Made by a program: the position numbers and the translations under genes. DNA of 64,000 nt from Herbaspirillum autotrophicum (GTDB lineage Bacteria; Pseudomonadota; Gammaproteobacteria; Burkholderiales; Burkholderiaceae_D): positions 20,551 to 84,550 of the forward strand of contig NZ_LFLS01000028.1 of NCBI RefSeq assembly GCF_001189915.1, given 5' to 3'. Positions 37,339 to 46,948 of this stretch are shown piece by piece; position 1 is the first letter of the stretch, and every line of letters begins with the position of its first letter. Under the pieces are notes generated by a model. The model had not been told where the DNA came from. It saw nothing but the letters and a program-made list of their open reading frames with translations, and searched no databases.

Positions 37339-38183
37339 GCGCCGGACTCCGGCGCTGCTGCCACACCGGGCGGGGTTTTGTAACGGTTATAGCTCCATAT
37401 ATATTGTGCCGGGCAGCGCGCAATCAGTTTTTCCATGGCCAGATTGATGGCGCGGGCTTGCCGTTCCGGGGTGTCGCCCAGGATTTCTTCGAAGGCGACG
37501 AAGCGAATCACGAAACCGCGGCCAAAGGAAAGACGTTCGGCATACGACAAGATGATCGGCGCACCGCTCATCTGTTGCAGTTTGGCTGACAGCGTCATGG
37601 TGTAAGCGGCTTTGCCAAAAAAGTCCGCCCATACCCCTTCACCGTGTTGCGGCACCTGATCCGGCAACAAACCGATGGCCTGTCCCTTTTTGAGGGCCTT
37701 GAGCAAACTGCGCACGCCGGACAGATTGGCCGGCGCCAGATGCAGATTGGCGCGCGCACGGGCGCCTTCGATCAACGGCTTCAGCGCGGCCTTGCGGGGC
37801 GGCCGATACAGCGCAGTCAGCGAGGTCTGGGTCGCAATCGATTGGGCAATGATTTCAAAACAACCCAGATGCGGCGTCAGAAAAATGACGCCGGTCTTGG
37901 CGTCGAGCGCGGCCTGCGCCACGCCCCAGTTTTCGATGCGGGCGGTACGCAATACACGGTCCGGGGATGCACACCAGACAAACGGCAGTTCAAAGATGCC
38001 TTTGCCGGATTCGGTTATTGCTTTGGATAAATGTTGACGATAGCCGGCGCGCGTAATGTTTTGCTTCAGGCGCCTGCGATAAGAGGGGGACGCCAGATAA
38101 ACCACCCAGCCGGTGACGCCACCGATCAGATGCAATACTGGCAACGGCAAGAATGAGAGCAGGCGGAATAAAGAAAAAAGCAT
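37335..38183 (-). CDS. Lipid A late acyltransferase-like protein, second copy
   Basis: 282 residues from the ATG at 38183; upstream in-frame sequence overlaps metK on the other strand and was rejected. N-terminal helix LFSLFRLLSFLPLPVLHLIGGV, catalytic HLGCFE, LYRPPRKAALKPLIE and GLLPDQVPQHGEGVWADFFG. It is paralogous to the downstream gene; together they may add the two secondary acyl chains. It is divergent from metK. Confidence 0.9.
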   Translation of the reverse strand: MLFSLFRLLSFLPLPVLHLIGGVTGWVVYLASPSYRRRLKQNITRAGYRQHLSKAITESGKGIFELPFVWCASPDRVLRTARIENWGVAQAALDAKTGVIFLTPHLGCFEIIAQSIATQTSLTALYRPPRKAALKPLIEGARARANLHLAPANLSGVRSLLKALKKGQAIGLLPDQVPQHGEGVWADFFGKAAYTMTLSAKLQQMSGAPIILSYAERLSFGRGFVIRFVAFEEILGDTPERQARAINLAMEKLIARCPAQYIWSYNRYKTPPGVAAAPESGA

Positions 38184-38305
38184 AGTTGCCGTTAACAGGG
38201 AACTTCGTGGGAAATTGCCGATTTTTTTCAAGAGGCGTAAAATAGCACAAAGCCGTCGAGTTAATGACAACTTGCGAGACGGGATACAAAATTCGCTAAA
38301 GCGTC

Positions 38306-38358
38306 GCAGGCTCAATGGATTGGCCGCGACATGGTTAATCTTTAATGCAGGAGCCTGC
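38306..38358 (+). promoter_or_regulatory. metK leader inverted repeat covering the ribosome site
   Basis: GCAGGCTC (38306-38313) is perfectly complementary to GAGCCTGC (38351-38358), which overlaps the GGAG ribosome site 3-10 nt before the ATG at 38361. The 37-nt loop shows no recognised riboswitch. It could control translation of metK. Confidence 0.4.
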
Positions 38359-38360
38359 GT

Positions 38361-39524
38361 ATGTCCAACGAATATCTCTTTACTTCCGAATCCGTTTCTG
38401 AAGGTCACCCCGACAAGGTCGCCGATCAGATTTCCGATGCGATTCTGGATGCCATCTTCACCCAAGACCCACAATCCCGTGTTGCTGCTGAAACGCTGTG
38501 CAATACCGGCTTGGTCGTGCTTGCCGGTGAAATCACCACACGCGCCAATGTCGATTATATCGATGTTGCACGCGAAACCATCAAACGCATCGGCTACGAC
38601 AATGCGGATTACGGTATTGATTACAAGAGCTGCGCAGTGCTGGTGGCGTACGACAAGCAATCGCCTGACATCGCGCAAGGCGTGGATGAAGGCAAGGGCC
38701 TCGATCTCGATCAGGGTGCCGGCGATCAGGGCTTGATGTTCGGCTATGCCTGTGACGAAACACCGGAACTGATGCCGGCCGCCATTTATTACGCGCACCG
38801 TATCGTTGAGCGCCAGTCGCAATTGCGCAAGGATGGCCGTTTGCCTTGGCTGCGTCCGGATGCCAAATCGCAAGTTACATTGAAGTATGTGGATGGCCGT
38901 CCGGTGGCAATCGATACCATCGTGCTGTCGACCCAGCATTCGCCGGAAATGGAACACAAGGCAATTGAAGAAGCGGCGATCGAAGAAATCATTCGCCCTG
39001 TGGTGCCGGCTGAATGGATCAAGAATACCCGCTACCTGATCAACCCGACCGGACGTTTCGTCATCGGCGGGCCGCAAGGCGATTGTGGTCTGACTGGCCG
39101 CAAGATCATTGTGGACACCTACGGCGGCGCAGCACCGCACGGCGGCGGCGCATTCTCCGGCAAGGATCCTTCCAAGGTTGACCGTTCGGCTGCCTACGCC
39201 GGCCGTTATGTGGCAAAGAATATCGTGGCCGCCGGTCTGGCGTCGCGTTGCCAGATTCAGGTGTCGTATGCAATCGGTATTGCCAAGCCGACATCGGTCA
39301 TGGTCACCACCTTCGGTACCGGCAAGGTCAGCGATGAAAAGCTGGCGCAACTGGTGCTTGAGTATTTCGACCTGCGTCCGAAGGGCATCGTGCAGATGCT
39401 CGATCTGTTGCGTCCGATCTATCAAAAGACCGCTGCCTATGGTCACTTCGGCCGTGAAGAACCGGAGTTCACATGGGAACGTACTGACAAGGCCGCGGCA
39501 CTGAAAGCAGCTGCCGGCTTCTGA
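38361..39524 (+). CDS. metK: S-adenosylmethionine synthetase
   Basis: 387 residues. Signatures are [31 protein letters not shown] and [20 protein letters not shown]. It makes SAM from methionine and ATP. It starts the methyl-cycle block that continues with ahcY and metF, and is divergent from the acyltransferase genes. The leader contains an inverted repeat over the ribosome site. A GC-rich imperfect hairpin (39548-39575) follows the stop. Confidence 0.98.
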   Translation: MSNEYLFTSESVSEGHPDKVADQISDAILDAIFTQDPQSRVAAETLCNTGLVVLAGEITTRANVDYIDVARETIKRIGYDNADYGIDYKSCAVLVAYDKQSPDIAQGVDEGKGLDLDQGAGDQGLMFGYACDETPELMPAAIYYAHRIVERQSQLRKDGRLPWLRPDAKSQVTLKYVDGRPVAIDTIVLSTQHSPEMEHKAIEEAAIEEIIRPVVPAEWIKNTRYLINPTGRFVIGGPQGDCGLTGRKIIVDTYGGAAPHGGGAFSGKDPSKVDRSAAYAGRYVAKNIVAAGLASRCQIQVSYAIGIAKPTSVMVTTFGTGKVSDEKLAQLVLEYFDLRPKGIVQMLDLLRPIYQKTAAYGHFGREEPEFTWERTDKAAALKAAAGF

Positions 39525-39608
39525 GTAATGGTTTAAGTCATGTATTCCCGGGACAGGTGCAAGCCTGCTCCGGGGATTCATGATTCAAGAAGAATTGCAT
39601 GATGTGCG

Positions 39609-39639
39609 TTGGCATTTCGCACAAAAAGTGTTTTACAAT
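39609..39639 (+). promoter_or_regulatory. Candidate promoter of ahcY
   Basis: TTGGCA (39609-39614) and TACAAT (39634-39639) with a 19-bp spacer lie directly before the SAH riboswitch. The spacer is longer than ideal. Confidence 0.45.
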
Positions 39640-39649
39640 GCCTTTCCGT

Positions 39650-39713
39650 ATCAAGGAGCGTTGCGACAGGAAACTCCTGCCAGGCTTGATACCGTTACAC
39701 CGCAACTGCGCTC
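39650..39713 (+). ncRNA. S-adenosylhomocysteine (SAH) riboswitch
   Basis: The leader of ahcY has the expected SAH-riboswitch architecture. P1 forms between ATCAAG (39650-39655) and CTTGAT (39685-39690). P2 forms between CAGG (39667-39670) and CCTG (39676-39679). The conserved GGAGCG and GCCAGGCTT segments are present. A pseudoknot forms from GAGCG (39656-39660) with CGCTC (39709-39713) and TTGCG (39661-39665) with CGCAA (39701-39705). A run of seven T follows, then the AAGGAGG ribosome site 25 nt further on. The class is known upstream of ahcY in Betaproteobacteria and raises expression when SAH accumulates. Confidence 0.88.
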
Positions 39714-39749
39714 ACGTTTCTTTTTTTCTTAATTTGAAAGGAGGGCGTG

Positions 39750-41177
39750 ATGAACGCCGCAGTAATGACTACTTCCAATACCTCTTCCCAAGACTACGTA
39801 ATTGCCGATCTGACACTGGCAGCATGGGGTCACAAAGAAATCCGCATCGCCGAAACTGAAATGCCTGGCCTGATGGCGATTCGCGAAGAATTCGCCGCGG
39901 CCCAGCCGCTCAAGGGCGCACGCATCACCGGTTCGATCCACATGACGATCCAGACTGCCGTGCTGATTCAGACACTGGAAGCACTCGGCGCCAAGGTGCG
40001 TTGGGCCTCCTGTAATATTTATTCGACGCAGGATCATGCCGCGGCAGCGATTGCCGATGCCGGTACGCCAGTGTTTGCATACAAGGGCGAATCGCTCGAT
40101 GAATACTGGGAATTCACGCACCGCATTTTCGAATGGCCGGGTGAAGAACAAGCCAACATGATTCTGGATGACGGCGGCGATGCTACCTTGCTGCTGCATC
40201 TGGGTACCCGTGCCGAAAAAGACGCATCGGTTCTGAACAATCCGACCTCGGAAGAAGAAATCTGCCTGTTCAATTCGATCAAGAAACGCTTGGCTGCGCA
40301 TACCAACTGGTACTCGTCGCGTCTGGCGCAAATCAAGGGCGTGACAGAAGAAACCACGACTGGCGTGCATCGTCTGTATCAAATGCACAAGGATGGCAAG
40401 CTGGCATTCCCAGCCATCAACGTCAATGATTCCGTCACCAAGTCGAAGTTCGACAACCTGTACGGCTGCCGCGAATCGCTGGTGGACGGCATCAAGCGCG
40501 CCACCGATGTCATGATCGCCGGCAAGGTTGCCGTGATCGCCGGTTACGGTGATGTCGGCAAGGGTTCGGCCCAGGCCATGCGTGCCTTGTCGGCCCAGGT
40601 GTGGGTAACCGAAGTTGATCCGATCTGCGCATTGCAGGCGGCGATGGAAGGCTATCGTGTCGTGACCATGGAATACGCGGCTGAGCACGGCGACATTTTC
40701 GTCACCTGCACCGGCAACTATCATGTGATCACCCATGACCACATGAAGCGCATGAAAGATCAGGCTATTGTCTGCAACATCGGTCACTTCGACAATGAAA
40801 TCGAAGTCGCTGCATTGAAGCAATACACCTGGGAAAACATCAAACCGCAAGTCGATCACATCATCTTCCCTGACGGCAAGCGCATCATCCTGCTGGCAGA
40901 AGGTCGCCTGGTCAATCTCGGTTGCGGCACCGGCCATCCTTCGTACGTGATGAGCTCGTCATTCGCCAATCAGACCATCGCGCAGATCGAACTGTTTGTG
41001 AACACCAAGTCGTATCCGGTTGGCGTCTATACCTTGCCCAAGCATCTGGATGAAAAGGTCGCGCGCCTGCAATTGAAGAAATTGAATGCGCAACTGACTG
41101 AACTGACAGAAGAGCAGGCATCGTATATCGGTGTGCAGAAAGTCGGCCCATACAAGCCGGAACACTACCGTTATTAA
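39750..41177 (+). CDS. ahcY: Adenosylhomocysteinase
   Basis: 475 residues from the ATG at 39750; AAGGAGG lies 6 nt upstream, and a GTG at 39747 is an unlikely alternative. NAD-binding motif [16 protein letters not shown]; also [27 protein letters not shown] CRESLVDGI, and the C-terminal [12 protein letters not shown]. It hydrolyses S-adenosylhomocysteine to homocysteine and adenosine, relieving inhibition of methyltransferases. Preceded by a SAH riboswitch. Confidence 0.98.
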   Translation: MNAAVMTTSNTSSQDYVIADLTLAAWGHKEIRIAETEMPGLMAIREEFAAAQPLKGARITGSIHMTIQTAVLIQTLEALGAKVRWASCNIYSTQDHAAAAIADAGTPVFAYKGESLDEYWEFTHRIFEWPGEEQANMILDDGGDATLLLHLGTRAEKDASVLNNPTSEEEICLFNSIKKRLAAHTNWYSSRLAQIKGVTEETTTGVHRLYQMHKDGKLAFPAINVNDSVTKSKFDNLYGCRESLVDGIKRATDVMIAGKVAVIAGYGDVGKGSAQAMRALSAQVWVTEVDPICALQAAMEGYRVVTMEYAAEHGDIFVTCTGNYHVITHDHMKRMKDQAIVCNIGHFDNEIEVAALKQYTWENIKPQVDHIIFPDGKRIILLAEGRLVNLGCGTGHPSYVMSSSFANQTIAQIELFVNTKSYPVGVYTLPKHLDEKVARLQLKKLNAQLTELTEEQASYIGVQKVGPYKPEHYRY

Positions 41178-41273
41178 TCTCGGCAACGAGTAGCGGTCAA
41201 CACGGAAGTCGCGGCGCACGGCAGGTTGCGCCCGGCTTGCGGTGATACCTCCAACGCTGAAAAAGGAAATCCC

Positions 41274-41624
41274 ATGTTATTGCTGATCACCTGGCTTATC
41301 AACGCGCTGGCGCTGCTTGCGGTTCCGTATCTGCTGCATTCGGTGCAGGTCGACAGTTTTGGCGCAGCATTGATTGCGGCGCTGATTCTCGGATTCGTCA
41401 ATACCATCGTGCGACCGGTGCTGGTCTTGCTGACGTTGCCGGTAACCATGCTGACGCTGGGACTGTTCATCCTGATCATCAATGGACTGATGTTCTGGGT
41501 CGTGGCGCAACTGGTGGGTGGTTTTCATGTGGCCGGTTTCTGGTCGGCAGTTGGCGGTGCCTTGCTTTACAGCATCGTGTCATGGGCTTTGTCCACCTTG
41601 CTGCTCAGTGCGCGTGGCAGATAA
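41274..41624 (+). CDS. Small four-helix membrane protein (phage holin 4-like family)
   Basis: 116 residues from the ATG at 41274, with AAAAGGAAA upstream. Four hydrophobic segments cover most of the chain (LITWLINALALLAVPYLL, ALIAALILGFVNTIV, LGLFILIINGLMFWVV, GALLYSIVSWALS). The family is named for phage holins, but chromosomal members are common and the lysis role is not implied. Position between ahcY and metF is conserved in Betaproteobacteria (recollection), suggesting co-transcription only. Confidence 0.85.
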   Translation: MLLLITWLINALALLAVPYLLHSVQVDSFGAALIAALILGFVNTIVRPVLVLLTLPVTMLTLGLFILIINGLMFWVVAQLVGGFHVAGFWSAVGGALLYSIVSWALSTLLLSARGR

Positions 41625-41646
41625 CCCAGTTTCAGGTTGAAGATAA

Positions 41647-42489
41647 ATGAAACCACATAATTTCAGTATTGAATTCTTTCCGCCCAAGACCCCGGAAGGC
41701 GTGGAGAAACTGCGCATTACCCGGGCCCGGCTGGCGGAGCTGGGTCCCAAGTATTTCTCCGTGACTTTCGGTGCCGGCGGTTCGACCCAGCAAGGTACGC
41801 TCGATACCGTGCTGGAAATCATGGGCGAAGGACACGCGGCAGCACCGCATCTGTCTTGCCTCGGCAGTTCGCGTGCGGCCTTGCGCGACATACTGAATGA
41901 ATACAAGTCGCACGGCATTACCCGTCTGGTCGCTTTGCGGGGCGATTTGCCGAGCGGATATGGCGCGATGGATGCCGCTTCGAGTGAATTCCGGTATGCC
42001 AATGAGCTGGTCGAATTCATTCGCCAGGAAACCGGCGAATGGTTTCATATCGAAGTCGGTGCCTATCCTGAAATGCATCCGCAGGCCAAGTCGCCGCAAG
42101 ATGATGTGCGGCACTTTGCGGCCAAGGTACAGGCCGGCGCGAACGCAGCAATCACGCAGTATTTTTACAATGCCGACGCCTATTTCAGTTTTGTCGAAGA
42201 CAGCCAGAAACTGGGCGTCAATATTCCGATCGTGCCGGGCATCATGCCGATCACCAATTACTCGCAGCTGATGCGGTTTTCCGATATGTGCGGCACTGAA
42301 ATCCCGCGCTGGATTCGCCTCAAGCTGGCCAGTTACGGCGACGATGCGGAATCAATCCGGGCGTTTGGTCTGGATGTGGTGACGCAATTGTGTGAGCAGT
42401 TGCTGGAAGGTGGCGCTCCCGGTTTGCATTTCTATACGCTCAATCAGCCGGCGGCCACCTTGGCTATCTGGCAACGTCTGACGACCTGA
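41647..42489 (+). CDS. metF: Methylenetetrahydrofolate reductase
   Basis: 280 residues. FSIEFFPPKTPEG at the N terminus carries the catalytic Glu; SVTFGAGGST, RLVALRGDLP, ITQYFYNADAYFSF and VPGIMPITNYSQL follow. It uses FAD and NAD(P)H to reduce methylene-THF to methyl-THF, which supplies methionine synthase. It follows the small membrane protein by 22 bp and lies in the same methyl-cycle block as metK and ahcY. Confidence 0.97.
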   Translation: MKPHNFSIEFFPPKTPEGVEKLRITRARLAELGPKYFSVTFGAGGSTQQGTLDTVLEIMGEGHAAAPHLSCLGSSRAALRDILNEYKSHGITRLVALRGDLPSGYGAMDAASSEFRYANELVEFIRQETGEWFHIEVGAYPEMHPQAKSPQDDVRHFAAKVQAGANAAITQYFYNADAYFSFVEDSQKLGVNIPIVPGIMPITNYSQLMRFSDMCGTEIPRWIRLKLASYGDDAESIRAFGLDVVTQLCEQLLEGGAPGLHFYTLNQPAATLAIWQRLTT

Positions 42490-42518
42490 TCGTCCGGATG
42501 GATGCATATGCAGTGGCG

Positions 42519-42546
42519 AAGCCGGCTTGCAAGAGCCGGCTTTTTC
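42519..42546 (+). terminator. Rho-independent terminator after metF
   Basis: AAGCCGGCT / AGCCGGCTTTTT with loop TGCAAG: a 9-bp stem followed by a T-run. Confidence 0.88.
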
Positions 42547-42560
42547 ATGCGCGGACGGGG

Positions 42561-43142
42561 TCAGCCTTCCGTGATCATCAGATCCAGTGCGATGTCGTGG
42601 GCGGCACCGATAAAATCAACCTGCCCGGCCGCATAGGCAATGCCGATCGTGAGCGGTCGCGGGACAGGCGCCAGCGTGCGGTCGTAAAAGCCGCCGCCGT
42701 AGCCCAGCCGGAAGCCGCCGGCATTGAAACCGACACAGGGAATCAATAATGCCTGCGGTATTGTGTGTTTGCCATCGACGGGAATTGATGTGCCCAGTGC
42801 ATCCTTGATCAAGGCCTCGCCGGGTTTCCAGCTCAGGAATTCCAGTCCCTGATCCGGACCAAGAATATTTGGCAGCGACAGGTGCACCCCTTGTGCGTTC
42901 AGCGCGTTATAGGCTTGCAGCAAATCCGGCTCATTGCGGATCGGATAGTAGACCCCGAGGCTGGTTACCGGGTGTGCTTGCCACCAATCCAGAATGCGGG
43001 CGCAGATAATCGCGTCGGCCGCTGCTTTTTCCGCTGCCGGCAACGCACGACGGGCCGCCAGCAAACGGGCGCGCAAGGCTTTTTTTGCCACTGCATCGGT
43101 GGCGGGCAAAGCAGAGCCGCGTGCTATGCTAGGTGTTGTCAT
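42561..43142 (-). CDS. 5-formyltetrahydrofolate cyclo-ligase
   Basis: 193 residues from the ATG at 43142; a TTG at 43151 is an alternative. The N-terminal basic region (KKALRARLLAARRALP), YYPIRNEPD, and LLIPCVGFNAGGFRLGYGGGFYDRTLA near the C terminus are family signatures. It converts 5-formyl-THF to 5,10-methenyl-THF using ATP, complementing the neighbouring metF. Divergent from the lytic transglycosylase gene. Confidence 0.93.
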   Translation of the reverse strand: MTTPSIARGSALPATDAVAKKALRARLLAARRALPAAEKAAADAIICARILDWWQAHPVTSLGVYYPIRNEPDLLQAYNALNAQGVHLSLPNILGPDQGLEFLSWKPGEALIKDALGTSIPVDGKHTIPQALLIPCVGFNAGGFRLGYGGGFYDRTLAPVPRPLTIGIAYAAGQVDFIGAAHDIALDLMITEG

Positions 43143-43168
43143 TTGTTCCAATCCGGGGTCATAGAAGA

Positions 43169-45121
43169 ATGCAATTAAAGAAATGTTTGGCTATCGCTGC
43201 CAGTATCGCCACCGCCGTCTGTTTCGCGTTGCCGGTGCAAGCACAAAAACGTTTGCCTGCCGGCGCTACTCCAGATGATATCTTTCTGGCGCTGCGCGAT
43301 GCCGCCCGCAGCGATGATTCAGCCACCGCCGCCAGTCTGGCCGCACGTTTGCCGGACTACGCCATTGCTTCCTACGTCGACTATTATCGGTTGAAACCGC
43401 GCATTCGCGACTTTAGCGCAACGGAATCCGAGATTCGGGACTTCCTGACGCGTTATGAAGGCAGTGCCATTGCCGATCGCTTGCGTAACGACTGGTTGCT
43501 GGCATTGGGCAAACGTGGCGACTGGACCGTGTTCGATGAACAATACCCGCAATTTGTACTGAACGACGATGTACAGGTCAAATGCTTCGCACTCAATTCC
43601 CGAGCCCTCAAGGGACAGAATGTTGCCGACGAGGCGCGCGCCTTGTTGGTGTCGCCCAAAGATTATGGTCAGGGTTGCAGCGACCTGATCGCGACGCTGG
43701 CGCAAAATCATCAGTTTGACGATAACGATGTGTGGACACAGATCAGGCAGGCCGCCGAAGCCGGCGCAAATAACGTCGCCCGTCGCGCTGCGCTGTTTAC
43801 CGATAACGGCGACACTTCGTTGCAGCAGGCGACCGATAAACCGGCATTGGTACTGGCGCGCGGTCCCGGCCGTGGACGTACCAGCCATGAGCTGTACATC
43901 ATTGCGCTGGGCCGCGCGGCCAAGAACAATCCGCAACAGGCCGCCAGTTTTCTCAGCGATGGCGGCAGCAAGCTGACGGCGCAAGAACAAGCGCTGGGCT
44001 GGGCCCAAATTGCCTTGCCGGCGTCGATGAAGCTGGCGCCGGAAGCCATCGATTACTGGCGCAAGACCAAAGATGCACAGTTGTCGAATGAGGGTTACCA
44101 GTGGAAGGTACGCATGGCGCTGCGCGCCGGTGACTGGAAATTGGTGAAGTCGACGATTGAAGCGATGCCACCGGCGTTGCGCAGTGACATTACCTGGACC
44201 TATTGGCTCGGTCGTGCACAGCAAGAAGGTGGACAAAACGAAGCGGCGCAGAAGCAATTCCAGGCCATTGCTTCCAATATCAGTTTCTACGGTCAGCTGG
44301 CAACGGAAGAGCTGGGTCAGAAAATCATGATTCCGCCCGGACCGACCCCGGCAACCGCCGCTGAAATCGCGCCGATGGCCCAAAACAGCGGGTTCAAACG
44401 GGCATTCAAATTCTACGATTTGAATATGCGTTTCGAGGGCATTCGCGAATGGAACTGGGAGTTGCGCAAGATGAATGACCGCCAATTGCTGGCGGCAGCA
44501 GAATTTGCACGGCAAAACGATGTGCTGGACCGCATGGTCAATACTTCCGACCGCACCAGGACGGAAATGGATTTCACGCAACGCTTTCCGGCGCCGCATC
44601 TGACAGAAATGTCGGCCAACACGCGTCCGCTGGGTCTCGAAACTGCCTGGGTATATGGCCTGATCCGTCAGGAATCGCGCTTCATCAAGAATGCGCGTTC
44701 GCATGTCGGTGCTTCCGGCCTGATGCAGCTGATGCCGGCCACCGCCCGGTTTGTCGCCAAGAAAATCGGCCTGGTGGAATTCACGCCGGATCAGATCAAT
44801 GACATCAATACCAACCTCTTGCTTGGTACCAGCTATCTGAACATGGTGCTGGGCAATCTGGATGGCTCGCAACCGCTGGCGACCGCGGCCTACAACGCCG
44901 GCCCGGGACGTCCGCGCAGCTGGCGTTCGACCCTGGCCCGTCCGGTCGAAGGCGCTATCTTTGCGGAATCGATTCCGTTTACCGAAACGCGTGGTTACGT
45001 CAAGAACGTGATGTCGAACGCCACCTATTACGCCGCGTTGTTCGAGGGCAAGCCGCAATCACTCAAACAGCGATTGGGCCAGGTTGCTCCGCGTGCGAAT
45101 ACGCCGACTGATTTGCCCTGA
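43169..45121 (+). CDS. slt: Soluble lytic murein transglycosylase (Slt70 type)
   Basis: 650 residues from the ATG at 43169, which begins a signal peptide (MQLKKCLAIAASIATAVCFALPVQA|Q). A long alpha-helical superhelix region is followed by the C-terminal SLT domain with catalytic Glu in YGLIRQESRFIKNARSHVGASGLMQLMPATA and ATAAYNAGPGRP. It cleaves peptidoglycan glycan strands to 1,6-anhydro products in the periplasm. Confidence 0.95.
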   Translation: MQLKKCLAIAASIATAVCFALPVQAQKRLPAGATPDDIFLALRDAARSDDSATAASLAARLPDYAIASYVDYYRLKPRIRDFSATESEIRDFLTRYEGSAIADRLRNDWLLALGKRGDWTVFDEQYPQFVLNDDVQVKCFALNSRALKGQNVADEARALLVSPKDYGQGCSDLIATLAQNHQFDDNDVWTQIRQAAEAGANNVARRAALFTDNGDTSLQQATDKPALVLARGPGRGRTSHELYIIALGRAAKNNPQQAASFLSDGGSKLTAQEQALGWAQIALPASMKLAPEAIDYWRKTKDAQLSNEGYQWKVRMALRAGDWKLVKSTIEAMPPALRSDITWTYWLGRAQQEGGQNEAAQKQFQAIASNISFYGQLATEELGQKIMIPPGPTPATAAEIAPMAQNSGFKRAFKFYDLNMRFEGIREWNWELRKMNDRQLLAAAEFARQNDVLDRMVNTSDRTRTEMDFTQRFPAPHLTEMSANTRPLGLETAWVYGLIRQESRFIKNARSHVGASGLMQLMPATARFVAKKIGLVEFTPDQINDINTNLLLGTSYLNMVLGNLDGSQPLATAAYNAGPGRPRSWRSTLARPVEGAIFAESIPFTETRGYVKNVMSNATYYAALFEGKPQSLKQRLGQVAPRANTPTDLP

Positions 45122-45212
45122 CGACTGGTTCAGGTTCAAGGCATGGTTGCATGGTGCATCCCTGCCGGATGGCGAAAGAACGAAGAATCCACGACGAAAG
45201 TGATGACCGTGT

Positions 45213-46181
45213 ATGGCGCACCAGAATGTTCTCGTAATCGGCGGTTCCGGTTTTATCGGTAGCAGGGTAGTGGCGCAACTGGCGCGCGGTACGGATTACC
45301 GGGTGACGGTGCCGACCCGGCGTTACGAGCGTGCCAAGCATTTGCTGGTGATGCCGACGGTCGGCCTGACAGAGGTGAATGTCCATGACGATGCGGTGCT
45401 CGATGCGCTCATTGGCAATGCCGACGTGGTGATCAATCTGGTGGGCATCCTGCATGGCAGGAAAGGTGCAAAAGGCAGTGCCTATGGCGCCGGCTTTGAG
45501 GCGGCACATGTGGCGTTGCCGCGCCGGATAGTCGCCTCCTGTGCACGTCAGGGTGTGGGGCGCTATCTGCACATGAGTGCCCTTGGCGCTTCCGCGCAGG
45601 CACCGTCGATGTATCTGCGCTCCAAGGCCGATGGCGAAACGGCCGCGTTCTCTTCTCCTGCCGTCGCGGCTACCGTATTCCGGCCTTCGGTCGTATTCGG
45701 CGAGGGCGATAATTTTCTGAACATGTTTGCCAGCCTGCAAAAGCGTTTGCCGCTGATGCCATTGGCTGGTGCCGACAGCAAGTTCCAGCCGGTGTATGTC
45801 GGCGATGTGGCGCAGGTGATCGTGCAGGCATTGCGGCAGGATCGATATTGCGGAAAGCGTTATGATCTGGTGGGCCCCACTGTTTACAGTTTGCGCGAGC
45901 TGGTTCATCTGGCTGGCGTCTATGCCGGTCACCCGCGCACCATCCTGGGTTTGCCGCCGGCATGGGCTTATTTGCAGGCCTGGGCGCTGGAGTACTTGCC
46001 CGGACGCATGATGAGCCGGGATAATCTGGCATCGCTGCAAATCGACAGTGTCGCCGCCGATGCCCCCGCCGCTGAACCGGGCTTGACGCCGACCGCGCTG
46101 GAATCGATTGCGCCGCGTTATCTGGCCGGAGTGCATACGCAGCAGCAACTGGATGCCTTCCGGCGCAACGCCAAGCGCTGA
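45213..46181 (+). CDS. NAD(P)-binding protein, complex I NDUFA9-subunit-like
   Basis: 322 residues. Rossmann motif LVIGGSGFIGSRVVAQLA at residues 7-24; NVHDDAVLDALIGNADVVINLVGILH and YLHMSALGAS, then YLRSKADGE in place of the YxxxK pair, fit the extended/atypical SDR group that includes NDUFA9. The C-terminal part (PPAWAYLQAWALEYLPGRMMSRDNLASLQID) is typical of this bacterial family. The function is probably quinone- or lipid-related, but not proven. Confidence 0.85.
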   Translation: MAHQNVLVIGGSGFIGSRVVAQLARGTDYRVTVPTRRYERAKHLLVMPTVGLTEVNVHDDAVLDALIGNADVVINLVGILHGRKGAKGSAYGAGFEAAHVALPRRIVASCARQGVGRYLHMSALGASAQAPSMYLRSKADGETAAFSSPAVAATVFRPSVVFGEGDNFLNMFASLQKRLPLMPLAGADSKFQPVYVGDVAQVIVQALRQDRYCGKRYDLVGPTVYSLRELVHLAGVYAGHPRTILGLPPAWAYLQAWALEYLPGRMMSRDNLASLQIDSVAADAPAAEPGLTPTALESIAPRYLAGVHTQQQLDAFRRNAKR

Positions 46182-46240
46182 GTGATGCGCGATACGCTGA
46201 GCCGTTATGCCCGGCAGCGAATTTTATTTAAGGACAGACG

Positions 46241-46939
46241 ATGCAAAACACAGAACTTGACCCGGTGTTGTCGGAAACATTAAGAAAAGCCGGAAAAAAT
46301 TCGCTGACACTGGTGATCGGCAACAAGAATTACTCTTCCTGGTCAATGCGTCCGTGGGTCGCTGCAACGGCCTTTGATATCCCCTTCAAGGAAATTCGCA
46401 TCGTGCTGGATCAGCCCGATACCGGCAACCGGATTGCCGAATTTTCCGCTGCCGGCCGGGTGCCGGTCCTGCTCGATGGCGAAACCACGATCTGGGATTC
46501 GCTGGCGATCTGCGAATATCTGGCCGAACAATTTCCCGATCGCGGCATGTGGCCGCAAGATGTGGCGGCACGCGCCGTAGCGCGCAGCATCTGTGCCGAA
46601 ATGCATTCCGGCTTTACCGGTTTGCGCAGCGCCATGGGCATGGATATTCGCGGTCGCTATCCGGGCCAGGGCCGCACCCCGGAAGCGCAAGGCGATATCG
46701 GTCGCGTGTGTGAAATCTGGGAAGATTGTCTGGCCCAATTCGGACATCACGAATTTCTGTTTGGCGACTTCTCGATTGCCGATGCCTTTTATGCACCAGT
46801 CGTCATGCGTTTTCGCAGCTATCAGGTGTCGCTGGCACCAGCCTTGCAGGCCTATTGCGACCGCGTGGTTGCACATCCTGCGGTGGCGCGCTGGATCACG
46901 GCAGCGTTGGCGGAAACTGAAGTGCTGCCTGATCACTGA
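46241..46939 (+). CDS. Glutathione S-transferase family protein
   Basis: 232 residues. Thioredoxin-fold N-terminal domain with LVIGNKNYSSWSMRPWVAATAF and the cis-Pro motif AAGRVPVLLDGETTIWDSLAICEYLAEQFP, followed by the helical C-terminal domain. AGGACAG precedes the ATG. The substrate is unknown; this subfamily is widespread in Proteobacteria. It is 9 bp upstream of cca and probably co-transcribed. Confidence 0.9.
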   Translation: MQNTELDPVLSETLRKAGKNSLTLVIGNKNYSSWSMRPWVAATAFDIPFKEIRIVLDQPDTGNRIAEFSAAGRVPVLLDGETTIWDSLAICEYLAEQFPDRGMWPQDVAARAVARSICAEMHSGFTGLRSAMGMDIRGRYPGQGRTPEAQGDIGRVCEIWEDCLAQFGHHEFLFGDFSIADAFYAPVVMRFRSYQVSLAPALQAYCDRVVAHPAVARWITAALAETEVLPDH

Positions 46940-46948
46940 TACCGCAGC

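Noticed and set aside
41274..41624. Small membrane protein as evidence for a prophage
   Set aside because: The holin-like family is also chromosomal; no other phage genes are near, and it sits in a methyl-cycle block.
43319..45058. 579-codon open frame opposite slt
   Set aside because: Antisense to the lytic transglycosylase, with low-complexity Gln/Arg/His composition.
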